64,000 bases of DNA from Mytilinidion resinicola (lineage: Eukaryota > Ascomycota > Dothideomycetes > Mytilinidiales > Mytilinidiaceae), in contig NW_022985450.1 in NCBI RefSeq assembly GCF_010093595.1, positions 386,774 through 450,773 of the forward strand, given 5' to 3'. The notes beneath the pieces were generated by a model that saw nothing but the letters and a program-made list of their open reading frames with translations, was not told where the DNA came from and made no database searches. A program made the translations under genes and the position numbers. Below, in pieces: positions 43,177-54,521 of this stretch (position 1 is its first letter; each line of letters begins with the position of its first letter).

Positions 43177-45037
43177 TCTCAATCGAGCAGGGAATCCAGT
43201 CCGTGTCATATTGGAAAGAAGAGAAAGCGGAGCGCAGCGGTCGGCGGCAAGACGAACCAGGCGCTGTTCCAGGACTCGGCCTGGGCTCTCCGGTCTCCCC
43301 TTGTGCAGCAGGTAGAAGGGCTGACAGAGTCGAGAGGCGGTCGACTCGCTGTAACGCCTTTCCTAGCCCCTTGGCCGGATGTAATAATGTGCTTACGTTG
43401 AGTGTATGCGTGGGAAAGACGCGTCGTCGGACGAAGCTTGCAGGAAGCGCATACGTCAATGCCGATAACTGCTTGATATCACACAGCTTGAGAAGAAAAC
43501 AACGCAGGAATTTCTCACAGGATGGGACTGTTCACGGAGTGGTGTCGTCCCGGGGGCTCTATGAGGTAAAGTGAGCATGGAGTTCGATTCCGATAGCCGT
43601 CGAAGGCTGCTGGCGTCGCACGACTCGCCTGACCCGCCACAATGTTGGGAGCTGAACTAGCTTGGTCACACACAAAGTACTTCCATAACTCTACAGGATA
43701 ACGCTGTCTGAGGTGCCCGACATGCTTTACGGACCGTTCAAAACACTTTATTCAAGCTATTGAAAACCTGTTGAGGCCACCCAGCCAGCGGCAGGCCAGT
43801 CTACACACACGTTCGTGACAGCGCTATTTCTATCCGTGCGTTATCCAAATTTATGAGTGCCAAGCCCGGCCTATCCACACCTCGGCAAATCCCCTCGCTG
43901 CTGCAACTCTCGCATGGCCCGAAGGTGTCTTCATGCCAGAGATAGGCTGTCAAAAGAGGAGCAGCTCAGTTCAGATTCTGAGCGCTTTTCCCGCATTGAA
44001 GATGTTCTGATTCACACTCTTCCGTCCATTATTTCATGAAGGCAGAATCTCGCACAGCCTAGGGGTGTATTCGCTCCTTAGGTAGGTTGTCAAAGGCTTG
44101 TTGCTCTAATGTTGATCAGAAGCCGACGTAGATGTGGCTGCCTCTTGATGCCGGCCTGAGGTTGTTCCAATATAACACTTTAGTTCTCTACATAGTTAAC
44201 ATAGAATCTCGCATAGCCTAGGGGCGTCTTGAGTCTATAGGCATGCTGTCAAAAGGAATCATAGCTCTAGCGTAAATTGCATCTTCGTGCAAATGCAAAA
44301 TCTCCTCGCTATCGTCTTGGCGACGTTCTGATTTGGACTCTGAGGTTCTTGACATGTTGAATTCAGTTTCTCGCCTAGTCCTGGGGGACCTGACTCGGTT
44401 CCGTCTTAGTCGGAATTGCAGGATTTGACGAACTCCGTGGGTTTATTCAAGCTAGCAGGTTTAGACGAGCTCTTCCGTAGTCTTTCCTTAGCAGTGTCCC
44501 ATGCTTCTACTACCAACTGTGAGGGATAAGGTCCCCATACGATATTATCTCTAGCGTAAGTCGGCGTTGCAAATCTTGATTTACCATATGCAACGTAAAC
44601 TTGGCTTCGTGTTGATGCCGGGTGGCATGGCTCACAACTCCGTTGGACAAGGCAGCCATCAATGCGTAGCGCACCTAAGAAAAGATCCTGCTAGTGACGA
44701 CTTCGAATTCAACACCGTGTTTACGAGGCAGCAAGATTTTTAGGCTTGGGATTGGTTGGATGCATACTCCCGCAGCATTTGGCCGGCTGTGTCAGCATGT
44801 TTATTCCGAATGCTCAGCCTTCATCCATCACTTACATCAACTATGAAGTATCCATTATATAAAGTACTATTTCATACAACTTGAAATCAGCACCCATCCA
44901 TCATCTCAAGACTTCCAACGATCTACGACGCTGCAGTCATCATCCTTAATTCTCTTTCTCATCCGTTCGCTTCCTACAAGCACCAAATCATCACTCCATC
45001 TCCAAACACCTCCGTAAATCCAAGCCTATACGACAAC
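43177..45037. repeat. Intergenic with degenerate tandem repeat (family B)
   Basis: From about 43900 to 44410 a block recurs: CAACTCTCGCATGGCCCGAAG (43903), GAATCTCGCACAGCCTAGGGG (44045), GAATCTCGCATAGCCTAGGGG (44211) and TTTCTCGCCTAGTCCTGGGG (44367), each followed by a TAGG(T/C)..TGTCAAA segment. Spacing is about 140-166 bp. A further piece (CTCTAGCGTAA) is shared between about 44263 and 44550. It is diverged and non-coding. The plus frame 43170-43574 overlaps TF exon 1 in antisense and is not supported. The final 180 bases are the promoter and leader of the next gene. Confidence 0.55.
44856..44863 (+). promoter_or_regulatory. TATA box of the small gene at 45038
   Basis: TATATAAA, 175 bases upstream of ATG 45038, followed by an A/C/T-rich leader with CTCTTTCTC tracts. 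A strong TATA in a fungus usually marks a regulated gene; that reading is inference. Confidence 0.6.
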
Positions 45038-45339
45038 ATGTCTTCTCCCAAGTCCACTCAAGCCGATGTTAAGACCCCAATCTACACATCTACGCAGTCC
45101 TATACCGACCCAAAGCCGACGAAGGACAAGCTCCCTTTCTACCGCGTCCTCTCTCTCGACTCAACCGACTCTTCAACCTCACTGGATGGGTTGCTCGGAA
45201 AAGGCACCAAGAAGACGAACTCACAACCGGTATCGAACAAGGCGCTGATGGATTGTACGTTGACTATTCGATGAACGCCCTGAGTTGTACTGATTGATAT
45301 GTAGCTGCGATGAAGAACGCGTTTAAACCCTCAATTTGA
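45038..45339 (+). CDS. Small hydrophilic protein, two exons
   Basis: Exons 45038-45254 and 45305-45339 (intron 50 bp, GTACGT..ATGTAG, branch CTGAT), phase 1, give 83 residues. The sequence is Ser/Thr/Lys-rich (MSSPKSTQADVKTPIY.., LSLDSTDSSTSLDGLLGKG) and ends KALMDSAMKNAFKPSI. It has no signal peptide, Cys or membrane segment. The family is not recognised. The strong TATA box, long pyrimidine-rich leader and small hydrophilic product resemble stress- or stage-induced genes, but nothing proves this. Reading through the intron gives a different 78-residue end, so the spliced form is preferred. Confidence 0.68.
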
Positions 45340-46219
45340 GCAACAGCATTGCCTGTAAGGATGAAGCTCTTTGGACACTATATACTAGGGCTATGGGAAG
45401 ATGACAAAACATCTTGATTTGGCGTTCAGGCGTAAGGTTGTATAGGGCTGAATTTCGTCGACCTAGGCGTATTTTTGGCTCCAGCTTACGGGGCGCATCA
45501 TCTTCTTGCTTATCCAACTACCACCCGTCACTATCAGCATAAGCTTATACAATGCATTGCCACAAATTTGTGCGCAGTCGTTTACCACTGCTTGGAGTGC
45601 TCCCATAGGCTTTCAAAGTTCTGAATGTGATGTAAGCTTCGATACCGTTAGAATTGAGTTACCCTTTGGCTCACTGACTACCTGGCAGCTGAGCCACCCC
45701 TGACATTGGTGTCGAGCGAGCGGGAGTCGAACGAAAGCAATGCCATATCCGTGTGCTCAAATCTACTGTACCGAAATACAACAGTTATCGTGGCAATGCT
45801 CTTACCTCAACCTTTTACCACTATCCCAGCCCTCGTGCAACTGACCTCATTCCTTACCAAGCCCTCCCAGCCACCACCATCTCCACTTCCGCATCCATCC
45901 ACCAAGACACAGAACTGCCCGCTCTCATCTACACGCTAACAATCCACCGCATACAATCTCACAAAGCCCATCCGCAAACAATTACACAAAGCGCCCCATA
46001 AAGCCTCACGCCTCTCGCCGACAATGCCCCTACCTTACGCCACGAATCGCACTTCCTTTGTCTCAACCCCATCACGCGCCCCTCGACAATACCAAGACGT
46101 CAAAGCCCGTAGCTTCGTCTAACGTCGCTGTGTGCAGCAGTACAAGCTTACTAGCGCCTAGCCTCGCCGTTGTCCATTACACCGTCTCACCGTGGTAATC
46201 TCGACGTCGGGCCCTCGGG
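45340..46219. other. Intergenic with one family C copy
   Basis: At about 45571-45722 lies a family C copy in plus orientation: TGCGCAGTCGTTTACCACTG, CATAGGCTTTCAAAGTTCTG, then CTCACTGACTACCTGGCAGC and GGTGTCGAGCGAGCGGGAG. The rest is C-rich leader sequence before ATG 46220. No gene. Confidence 0.6.
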
Positions 46220-46918
46220 ATGTTCTCACCACTTGACGCCCCTCCGCAAGCAAATCGAGACGACCACGCCGCGTTGCCTCGCGCGGGTATCTTGACGTAT
46301 TTGATCAGTCCCCCGCCGCCTTACGTACCTCGCTCTCCGGCTGAACAGCCTTGGTACCCCGCCGATATGCCGAATTACTCTACGGTTGAAACTACATCGA
46401 GGGAGTCTGGGAGCCTAGACATGAAGAGGGTGCGATTTGCAGTAGAAGAAGACGATGAGTTGGACGGCATGCTTGAAGATGGCGATATCGTCACCTGCGA
46501 GCGAGACAATACCGGCATAGCAAGATGTCGGAGACACGAGAGCGGACGTGGAGGATGGCTCGGCAGCTGCACAATGGGAGAGAAAGTGATGTATCTCGTC
46601 TTGATACTCTCGGCGGTCATGAATGCGGTGGCTATTTTTGGGCCATGGAGCGGTGCAAGTGGACTTCGAGAGGTATGACTCAATCAATGAAGGTGGAAGG
46701 ATCTTTGCTAATGCTTGGTCATGCAGGTCAAATTCTGCCTCGCGGAACAGAGAGAAACCTATCCTGAAACCCAGCTGTGGAGGATTGTTCCCAGCGAGGA
46801 GGATGCTTGGAAATGTGAGGAGAGCATTACTCTGCTTGCTTTGGCTGATGAGTATGGGGAAGTGGATATGGAATATCAAGGGGTAGTTCCGATGAATGGA
46901 TGGGTTGATAATCAGTGA
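46220..46918 (+). CDS. Orphan single-pass membrane protein
   Basis: Exons 46220-46672 and 46727-46918 (intron 54 bp, GTATGA..ATGCAG, branch GCTAAT), phase 0, give 214 residues. The N-half is Pro-rich and acidic (PPPPYVPRSPAEQPWYP, EEDDELDGMLEDGD), then a Cys/Arg-rich patch (CERDNTGIARCRRHESG), one predicted membrane helix (MYLVLILSAVMNAVAIFGPW, residues about 122-141) and a 70-residue acidic C-terminal domain (KFCLAEQRETYPETQLW, EDAWKCEESITLL). No signal peptide. The family is not recognised. Four to six Cys occur on both sides of the helix. The orientation cannot be set. Confidence 0.68.
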
Positions 46919-47528
46919 TCTTCCTCCGCTTATGATTTTTGGCTGGTCTCGGAACTGAAAGGGCATTCTAATGTAATTGCGTCGAGTTCTTCTATTCAAA
47001 CCTCTGTAGAGTTTTTGGGGCTTTTTTCGTAGCAAACCGTTAAGTGTTGCTGAGTGATGAAGATGATGAGGATGACGGACGCTAAATGGACGATCCAGGG
47101 TGCTTCCGCCAAGCTGACGCACGCGATAAAGAGTTGACACTCCACACTTTTCTCGAGAATCAGCCAAGACCTTCCTAGGTGAGAATGTGATAAGGAGGAG
47201 TCTGACACCGTCTGGGGAGTCCCTGAGAGCTACCCTTGTATCAGAATTGCTGAAACTGCTTTTTTACAATTCTTACGAACTGACTAGAGGACCTCAGACA
47301 GCGTTAGGATGGTGTACACACGCCTACAAGTGCGCGTACTTTCAAACAGAACTTCGCACGTATTTGTGGACCTCATATGATAAAGCCTGGGAAAGTCCAG
47401 AGGACCACGTCTTCACCGCCCCGCAAACCGCCCGTTTCTGCCATCCAAAAAATCCATCGTCACGAATTTCGCCCACACGTCAACATTCATCCTTTTTTTC
47501 ACAACCACCACACCTCTCCCTATTCAGT
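46919..47528. other. Intergenic, rio1 upstream region
   Basis: Contains a family A copy near 47270-47330 (ACTAGAGGACCTCAGACAGC). The rio1 frame is open upstream of its ATG to 47187, but the composition there is leader-like, so I do not extend the gene. Confidence 0.5.
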
Positions 47529-49277
47529 ATGGCCAACGACTCTTTCTCCAATGCTAAAGGCGGCGTTGCTCTCAATACCGCCGAAACCACAACTCGATCT
47601 CACTCCCAGCCCGCTGTTCCCTCCGAAACCTCTACAACCTCTACCCCTCCAGCCCCCGCCACGTCAGAGCCCCTCGCCGAAGACGCCTCTCTCGACAACG
47701 ACCTCGACGATATCTTCGACGATACGGACGACGACTTCACTGCCGCCGAAGCCCTCGATGGTGCCAACCCCTCTGACTACACAAAAACCTACAACCGCGC
47801 TCGCAAGCAGCACGACCCTTCCATCCCCGCGGGCCAAGCCCCAAAATCGAACCCCCAGAAGCCTTCAGCGAACACCTTCGCCAGCATTGACGATGCAGTC
47901 GCTTCTCTGTCGAAGCATGCGGGGAAGATCAAGCTTGATGATCGGAATGGTGGTGTCGGCGGGCTGTCCAAGGGCGGGAACGACAAGGACAAGAGCGATC
48001 GCGCGACTTCTGAGCAGGTGCTTGATCCGCGGACGCGGATGATTCTGCTGCAGATGATCAATCGGGGGGTAGTGAGTGAGATACACGGGTGTCTCAGTAC
48101 GGGGAAAGAAGCGAATGTGTACTTTGCGTTGAGCATTCAAGAACCTGCGAACCCGGGCGAGGAGCCGAAGACGTTACATCGCGCGATCAAGGTGTATAAG
48201 ACGAGTATTCTGGTGTTCAAGGATCGAGACAAGTATGTCACGGGCGAGTTCAGGTTCAAGCACGGGTGGAATAAGAGCTCGCACCGCGCGATGGTGAAGG
48301 TGTGGGCGGAGAAGGAGATGCGGAATTTGAAGCGGATCTATGCAGCAGGTATACCGTGTCCGGAACCGCTCTTCCTACGACACCATGTGCTGGTCATGAG
48401 CTTTCTTGGGGATAAGAAGGGGTGGCCGGCGCCGAGGCTGAGGGACGTCAAGTTCGAGGGCTTGACAGCTGAAGAGGAGGAAGCGAAGTACAGGTCGTTG
48501 TACATCCAGTTGCTGGGGTATATGCGCCAGATGTATCAAATCTGTAAGCTAGTGCACGCAGATTTGAGCGAGTATAATCTACTCTATCATGAGGGCAAGC
48601 TGGTTGTCATTGATGTTAGTCAGAGTGTGGAGCATGATCATCCGAGGAGCCTGGAGTTCTTGCGAATGGATGTCAAGAACGTATCGGATTTCTTCAGGAA
48701 CCAGAACGTCGACACGCTCTCTGATCGGGCCGTCTTTGGCTTCGTCACTGAAGAGGGAGCTACAGAGGTCGAAGCAATGGAGAAGAGAATCGAGGAGTTG
48801 TACAAAATCCGAGCAGAGACGGAAGAGGGGAAGAACGAGGAAGTCGACAACGAAGTCTTTCGACAGCAGTATATTCCCCAGACTCTCGAACAAGTCTACG
48901 ACATCGAACGAGACGCTGAGTTGGTCGGAAAGGGCGATGGCGAGGGGCTAATCTACCAAGGCCTCCTCGCCGACAAAGTCGCCCCGAAGACCGGCGACGA
49001 CGTGAGTGAAGAGGGAAGTGGAGAAGACGGTAGCAGCAGTGATGAAGATGGCGACAGGGAATGGGTCGAGAAGGACTCTACGCCTCGGGGAAAACGCTTT
49101 GTGGACAAAGACACGAAAAAGGTGAGGATCCGTAAATTTTCCTCATCTATTATCTATCCTAACATCAACTAGGACCATAAAGCCGCTGTCAAAGAAGAGA
49201 AGCGCGAAAAGCGCAAAACCAAGATCCCAAAACACCTCAAGAACAAGCTCGTCAAGAGCACGGCGCGGAAGCACTGA
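47529..49277 (+). CDS. rio1: Serine/threonine-protein kinase Rio1
   Basis: Exons 47529-49121 and 49173-49277 (intron 51 bp, GTGAGG..ACTAG, branch CTAAC), phase 0, give 565 residues. RIO1 is an atypical kinase/ATPase acting in the last cytoplasmic steps of 40S subunit maturation (20S pre-rRNA cleavage). Seen: an acidic N-terminus (DNDLDDIFDDTDDDF); the RIO signature STGKEANVYFA at about 190-200, which replaces the usual Gly loop; lysine in HRAIKVYKTSILVFKDRD; catalytic loop LVHADLSEYNLLY (Asp about 345); metal-binding IDVSQSVEHDHP (Asp about 362). An acidic C-terminal part (EEGSGEDGSSSDEDGD) and a basic end encoded by exon 2 (KEEKREKRKTKIPKHLKNK..) follow, as in other fungal Rio1. Start ATG 47529 was chosen over the upstream open frame because MANDSFSN begins the acidic domain. 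Confidence 0.96.
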
Positions 49278-49921
49278 TGGCCCCCTGCCAACTTTCAACC
49301 TATTCGCCCTTTCGTCTTTCGCAGTTCACCACCAAAAAACATGCATCATTTCGGCGCTCAGCATTGCATTTCATAACTCACGCGCTACGAGCACCGCATC
49401 AGTAGAAATGAAACCTGTATGTCCTATCTTCCTTGCCCCTATCCCACACCACCTACTGCATGATGTAAAGCAAACACTCGACCACCCTCCCATGCGTCGC
49501 GTTCTCTTCCAGTGCTGGCTGGGCTGATAACCTCCATGGGGCGGAACGGGGCGGAGTGCCCTGATATCTCCCGCGCACACACACAATACGGGAGATGCAT
49601 GCGGATTTAAAGAGAGCACTGATCGCGGAACCTACCCTCTCCTCAGTCCTCCAATTAAGGGAGTCAGAGAGTCAAGACTGCTAACCATAATTCCTAGGTC
49701 TCGAATTCGAAATGACAAGACTGATGTGTGACTATGTGAGATATGTGGTATACCATATGTAACCCTGATTACGCCAAGGACCCACCAAACGGCGCCAAAA
49801 CAGAGGATATACAAGAGCTACACCACCGAGCTGGCGCCGGTATGCGCCGGTATATCTAGCCAACGCCCGGCCAAATCGAGAGCTTCTTAGGTGTAAGTCC
49901 TTCGTCACCCTCTGTCCTTCA
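49278..49921. other. Intergenic, convergent 3' ends
   Basis: A 644-bp gap between rio1 and atg17. A GGCGCCGGTATGCGCCGGTAT doublet lies at about 49832-49853. No gene or tRNA cloverleaf could be closed. Confidence 0.45.
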
Positions 49922-51464
49922 TCACCCTCTCTCCCTCACCCTCTCCACCGCCATCTCCAACAACTCCCTCCCCACATCCGGAATACTCTTCCCCTCCTCC
50001 TCATCCCCCTCTTCCACCGGGCCCACCGCACACACTTCAAACCGCCTCGGTCTGTCTCGCAGCCCAGGCCAGATATCCAGCGGCAAGAAATCCCCCTGCG
50101 CGGCCGTGAACGACTCCCTCGCCGCCACGTCCTCGTCATATAGCGCATCCAGCTCCCGCTGCGCCTCCTTCGCCTTCTTCTTGGCGCGCTCGTGCCGCGA
50201 GCGCCGTGCCGCGATCTCGATGACGAGGTTATTGTAAGCGGCGTCGAAGGCCTCGTAGAATTCGCGGAGCGATTCCCACTCGTCGATACCCTGCACGATG
50301 GCGGCGTGCTCGAGGTTCCACGCCGCGATGAAGTCTTTAGCGGCGGTCAGCTGGGCGCGGGTGGAGCGCGCGACGGTGTCGAGGGTGTGCAGCGCGGCGG
50401 CGAGGGCAGCGCGCTCGTCGCGGAGGAGGGCGATGTGCGCGCTTATGCTGGAGAGGAGGTACTCCATCTCGGCGCCGCGGTCGCGGATCTCGGTGACGAC
50501 GTCGTCGACCTCGGCGGCGTCTTTCTGCACGACGGCGAGCATTTCGAGGCGCTCGTCTGCGGTGAGAGGCTCGGGGGGGCTGGCGAAGGTGGAGGTTTGG
50601 AGGGGTGCGCTAGCCGGGTCGGGGTGCGGGTTTGTGGGGTCGGCGGTGGAGTTTGTGGCTGCGGACGCGGCTTCGCCGCCGCCTTCGGTGTGCTTGAGGG
50701 CCGTCACGCAGAGGTCGTAGTGCTGGACAAGGCTGGCAAAGCAGTTCGCGGCTTCGGTGGCGTGGACTTCTAGGTCGTGGAAGAGGTGGGGGAGCGGGGA
50801 GGGGGCCGAGTTCGTGGTGACGGTTTGCGGGAGCGCGGCGATTGTGGCACGAAGCGCGTTGAGGGAGTCGTCGAAGGCGTCGGTGGTGTCGTGGAGGGAA
50901 GAGAGGGCGTCGTTGTAGCGGTCGATGCAGGCACGGAGGGAGTCTTTGAGGGCGGTGACGGTGGTGGAGTCGATGAAGTCGTAGAGGTATTTCTGGGGGG
51001 TGTCTGGGGGTTGGAGGGCGGGGGAGATGGGGGTTTCGCGGAGGATGGCCATGCTGGCTTGGAGGCCGCTGAAGGAGGTGTCGAGGGAATGGAGGAGGTT
51101 CTGGGATGTTAGTATGGTCGAATGAAGCGATGCGGATGCAGCTCCGGTAGTCTCCAGGGCTCACCTTGAACTCGTTCTTCACGTCGCCCTCGACTAGGTC
51201 AACACCACGCCTCACAGCTTCTAGATTGTCTATTTGGTCGTCTAAGCTACACCGCAAGAACGAGTTCTTGGCGGAGAGCACGGCATTCTCCTCGAGCAGC
51301 TGCCTTGCGGACTTGACAATCTCGTCGGCGCGCCAGAGAGTGGTGGTGCAGTTGAGGGAGCGCTTCGAAGCTACGAAGAGCTCGACGAGGTCCTCCAGGG
51401 TCGGCTCCCGGGTGTAGAGGCTGCCGCTGCCATCAGAGGACGGGGGCGACGGTGATGCTGCCAT
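49922..51464 (-). CDS. atg17: Autophagy-related protein 17
   Basis: Exons 51464-51165 and 51100-49922 (intron 64 bp, GTGAGC..CCCAG, branch ACTAAC), phase 0, give 492 residues. Atg17 is the crescent-shaped scaffold of the Atg1 kinase complex (with Atg13, Atg29 and Atg31) that nucleates the phagophore assembly site in starvation autophagy. The sequence matches the fungal family: N-terminal LEDLVELFVASKRSLNCTT..WRADEIVKSARQLLEE, FLRCSLDDQIDNLEAVRRGV, and a long all-helical body (KYLYDFIDSTTVTALKDSL, EFYEAFDAAYNNLVIEIAAR) ending near LRDRPRRFEV. ATG 51464 sits in CCGCCATGGC and is the first reasonable start. It is divergently transcribed from the sconB gene across an 819-bp gap. Confidence 0.95.
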
Positions 51465-52283
51465 GGCGGATGGCGACTGAGATGGAGTCTCAGCAGTGTC
51501 GCAGCATGGATCAGGGCTGCAGGGCGGAGAACGGGGAGAGACTGGAGAGACTGGAGCTGGAGACTGTGGCAAGCATCACAGAGCGGCGCGGAGATGCAGC
51601 GGGCAGAGCGGTCTTCATGGCGATGGGCACCTCGAGATGTCGTCTGGCGTTGCAGCATGAGGCTGGCGGGCGCTCGGGCCACTCGCGGGCAGAATCGCTC
51701 GAAGCGGAGGCGGTGGGCGGGCGCGTCATGGGACTGTGAATGCAGCCATTGAACCCCGGTGTGCTGGCACACTGGCACGGCTGGATCACGACGCAACGCT
51801 CCCATCTGAAACGTAATCGGTGCTGCCTGCGCTGGCCAGCCGCGGCGGCAGGCGGCATGGCGCCTTTATGGGCTGGAGGGCGACACGGGCGTCGCACGTG
51901 CTCTGCCCTCTCTCACGCAGCGCGTGATTTCTGCTGCGATTGCGTGCGCGGCGACTTTTTCGTCTGCTCCGGCGTCTTGGCTCTCGGGCCTGGCACAGGC
52001 GGCCGACCAAACACCACCAACGTGCGCCCATCGCATCCGCGCCTCAACCTCGACATCGCCTGCCCGCCGCCCGTTTCGCCAGCCACCACCGCTGCGGTGC
52101 ACTCCTTTCTCGCGCTGCATTCGCCGGGCTGCCCTCCGCCAAACCTGGTCTCTGCCCGCATTGCACCCTGCTGGCGGCCGTCTCTTTGGCTGCCGGCAGC
52201 ACGCAATCGCTCTGTTTCTTGACACCACCGCCCTCCCATGCCCGCATACGCATCGGGATCCCCTCGGGACCTTTCACGGGCCC
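51465..52283. promoter_or_regulatory. Shared divergent promoter of atg17 and sconB
   Basis: 819 bp, GC-rich, between the two start codons. The sconB frame is open upstream of its ATG for much of it, but there is no in-frame ATG and the residues look like leader. No TATA box is seen. I did not find a perfect MetR/CYS-3-type palindrome by eye. Confidence 0.5.
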
Positions 52284-54521
52284 ATGAGCCTCACCGACAT
52301 CCCTGCGCCGCACTCACCGATAGAGTCACCAAGAATGTCGTCAAATCACCTCAACTCCTCCGCCGACTCCCATCCCACCGAAGCACAGCGCAGGAGAGGC
52401 CTGTCCTGGCACAATAATCGCCCACCACTCCGCGACATGCCGCAAGACCCGCATGCTGCCCTGTTTCAGGGCCACGACCACGAAGGTACAAAGAGCAGAC
52501 ATCCTCTGCGCTCCGGCCAGGCTGACACCGACGCTGAAGAGGACGCCACCATCATCACCCACGACGTTGCCAACGAGTCCGAGAAGATGATCACGCCCTT
52601 CCTCGCGCAGCACGTCCCAGAGCAGTACAATCCCCAGCCGCGCAACACGGAGAACGGGAACACCAAGTACTGTTACCGCCATCGCCCGGACCTGAAATGC
52701 CGGAGGCAGGCCGACGAGCCGTCAATGGAGGAGCTGCAATCTGTCAGTACTCACGCTTTTATTTTGTGACTTAGGTGCGCCGAAGCTAATGTGGCTGCAC
52801 AGGAACTGGGCAACCTCTCCCAGTCCGACCAGCAAGCCATCGCTCACGTCTGGGCTCTCTTCTCCGCCGCCCCCGCAAAACACCGAAATCTCATGTTGCA
52901 AGGCGTCCTGGCGCAGTGCTGCTTCCCTCAACTCTCCTTTATCTCTACGTCGGTTCGGAACCTCATAAAAATCGACTTCCTCGCCGCATTGCCACCGGAG
53001 CTAGGATTCAAGATTCTGTGCTATTTGGACACCACTTCCCTGTGCAAGGCATCCCAGGTCAGCCGAAAATGGAGGACTCTCGCCGACGACGACGTTGTGT
53101 GGCACAAGATGTGCGAGCAGCACATAGATCGGAAGTGCACAAAGTGTGGCTGGGGTTTACCACTGCTGGACCAGAAGAGACTGAGGACCGAGAAGCGACA
53201 GATCCAGCTTCGAGCGACCGGACGAGGCATGAACGAATGGTCTCCCAACATTACCCCCATCCCGGAATCTCAAATGGACGAGGTGCCAGCTTCTAGTCAA
53301 TCCACAGCCCTGACAAAAGGAAGAAAGAGATCGGCGGACGCTGCTGCACTCTCTCCGGATGCCTATGTCAAGCGTGCGTGTAACAATTCCTTAGTCAATG
53401 ACCAAGATTCCTACTTCGGTCTTCCCATGAAGCGCCCCTGGAAAGACGTCTACAAGGATCGGTTCAAGGTCGGCACCAATTGGAAGTACGGACGATGCAG
53501 AACCAAGGTTTTCAAGGGCCATAGCAATGGTGTCATGTGTCTCCAGTTCGATGACAACATCCTTGCCACTGGATCCTACGATGCGACCGTCAAGATCTGG
53601 GACATTGAAACTGGAAAGGAAATCCGCACCCTCATCGGCCACACCGCGGGGATTAGGTGCCTTCAGTTCGACGAGACCCGTCTCTTGAGCGGAAGCATTG
53701 ACAAAAAGATCAAAGTCTGGAACTGGCATACAGGCGAGTGCATCAGAACCCTTGAAGGCCACACGGGCGGTATCGTGTGCCTCAACTGGGAAGGCAATAT
53801 CCTCGCTTCAGGCTCCATGGACTGCAAGATTATCGTTTGGAACTTCGAAAACAAACATAAGTTCACGCTACAAGGCCACGACGACTGGGTCAATCACGTG
53901 AAGATCGATGCACCCTCACGCACCCTCTTCTCCGCCTCCGACGACTGCACCGTCCGCCTATGGGATCTGGATTCCAAGGTCTGTCTCAAGGTCTTCAAAG
54001 GCCACGTCGGCCAGGTCCAGCAGGTGCTGCTTCTTCCGCCGGAGTTCGAGATCGATGAGGCCGAGCTGAATAGGAACACGGAAGCCGACGCCGCGAGTTC
54101 TGCCTCCGACAGCCACACTTTGAACTACGAGGTGCCGGACGCCGACATCTCGCTCTTCCCGGATGAGCCTGACCGCCCTGCTGTGCCGCCGTATATGCTC
54201 ACGGGCTCTCTTGATGGCACTATCCGCTTGTGGCATATCCCTTCCGGCCGCTGCGTGCATACCTTCTTCGGCCATATCGAGGGCATTTGGGCGCTTGCAG
54301 CCGACACGTTGAGATTGGTATCCGGAGCTGAGGACAAGATGGTGAAAGTCTGGGACCCACGCACTGGAAAGCACGAGCGCACGTTCTACGGACACTCCGC
54401 CCCAGTCACGTGCGTCGGAATCAGCGACAGCAGACTCGTGAGCGGGAGCGAAGACTGCGAGGTGAGGGTGTATAGTTTCACCGACGATGTGGAGTCGGTC
54501 GAGGAAGCTACCGGCTCATAA
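52284..54521 (+). CDS. sconB: Sulfur controller F-box/WD40 protein (sconB, Met30 type)
   Basis: Exons 52284-52742 and 52803-54521 (intron 60 bp, GTCAGT..GCACAG, phase 0) give 725 residues, somewhat longer than the roughly 650-680 of known fungal orthologues because of a longer disordered N-terminus. The protein is the substrate receptor of an SCF ubiquitin ligase that represses sulfur assimilation by acting on the bZIP activator MetR/CYS-3. Seen: a Met30-specific segment ([20 protein letters not shown]), F-box at about 211-255 ([39 protein letters not shown]), then seven WD40 repeats from about 385 ([85 protein letters not shown], and a last [12 protein letters not shown]). The 50-residue insert before repeat 6 is acidic ([15 protein letters not shown]..). 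Confidence 0.95.

Noticed and set aside
49670..49730. Segment GACTGCTAACC..CTAGGTCTCGAATTCG resembling a tRNA-Ser(GCT) anticodon arm
   Set aside because: No B-box match, no paired anticodon stem and no acceptor stem could be closed.
50192..50773. 193-codon Gly/Val-rich plus frame
   Set aside because: An exact antisense shadow of atg17, whose own strand matches a known family.
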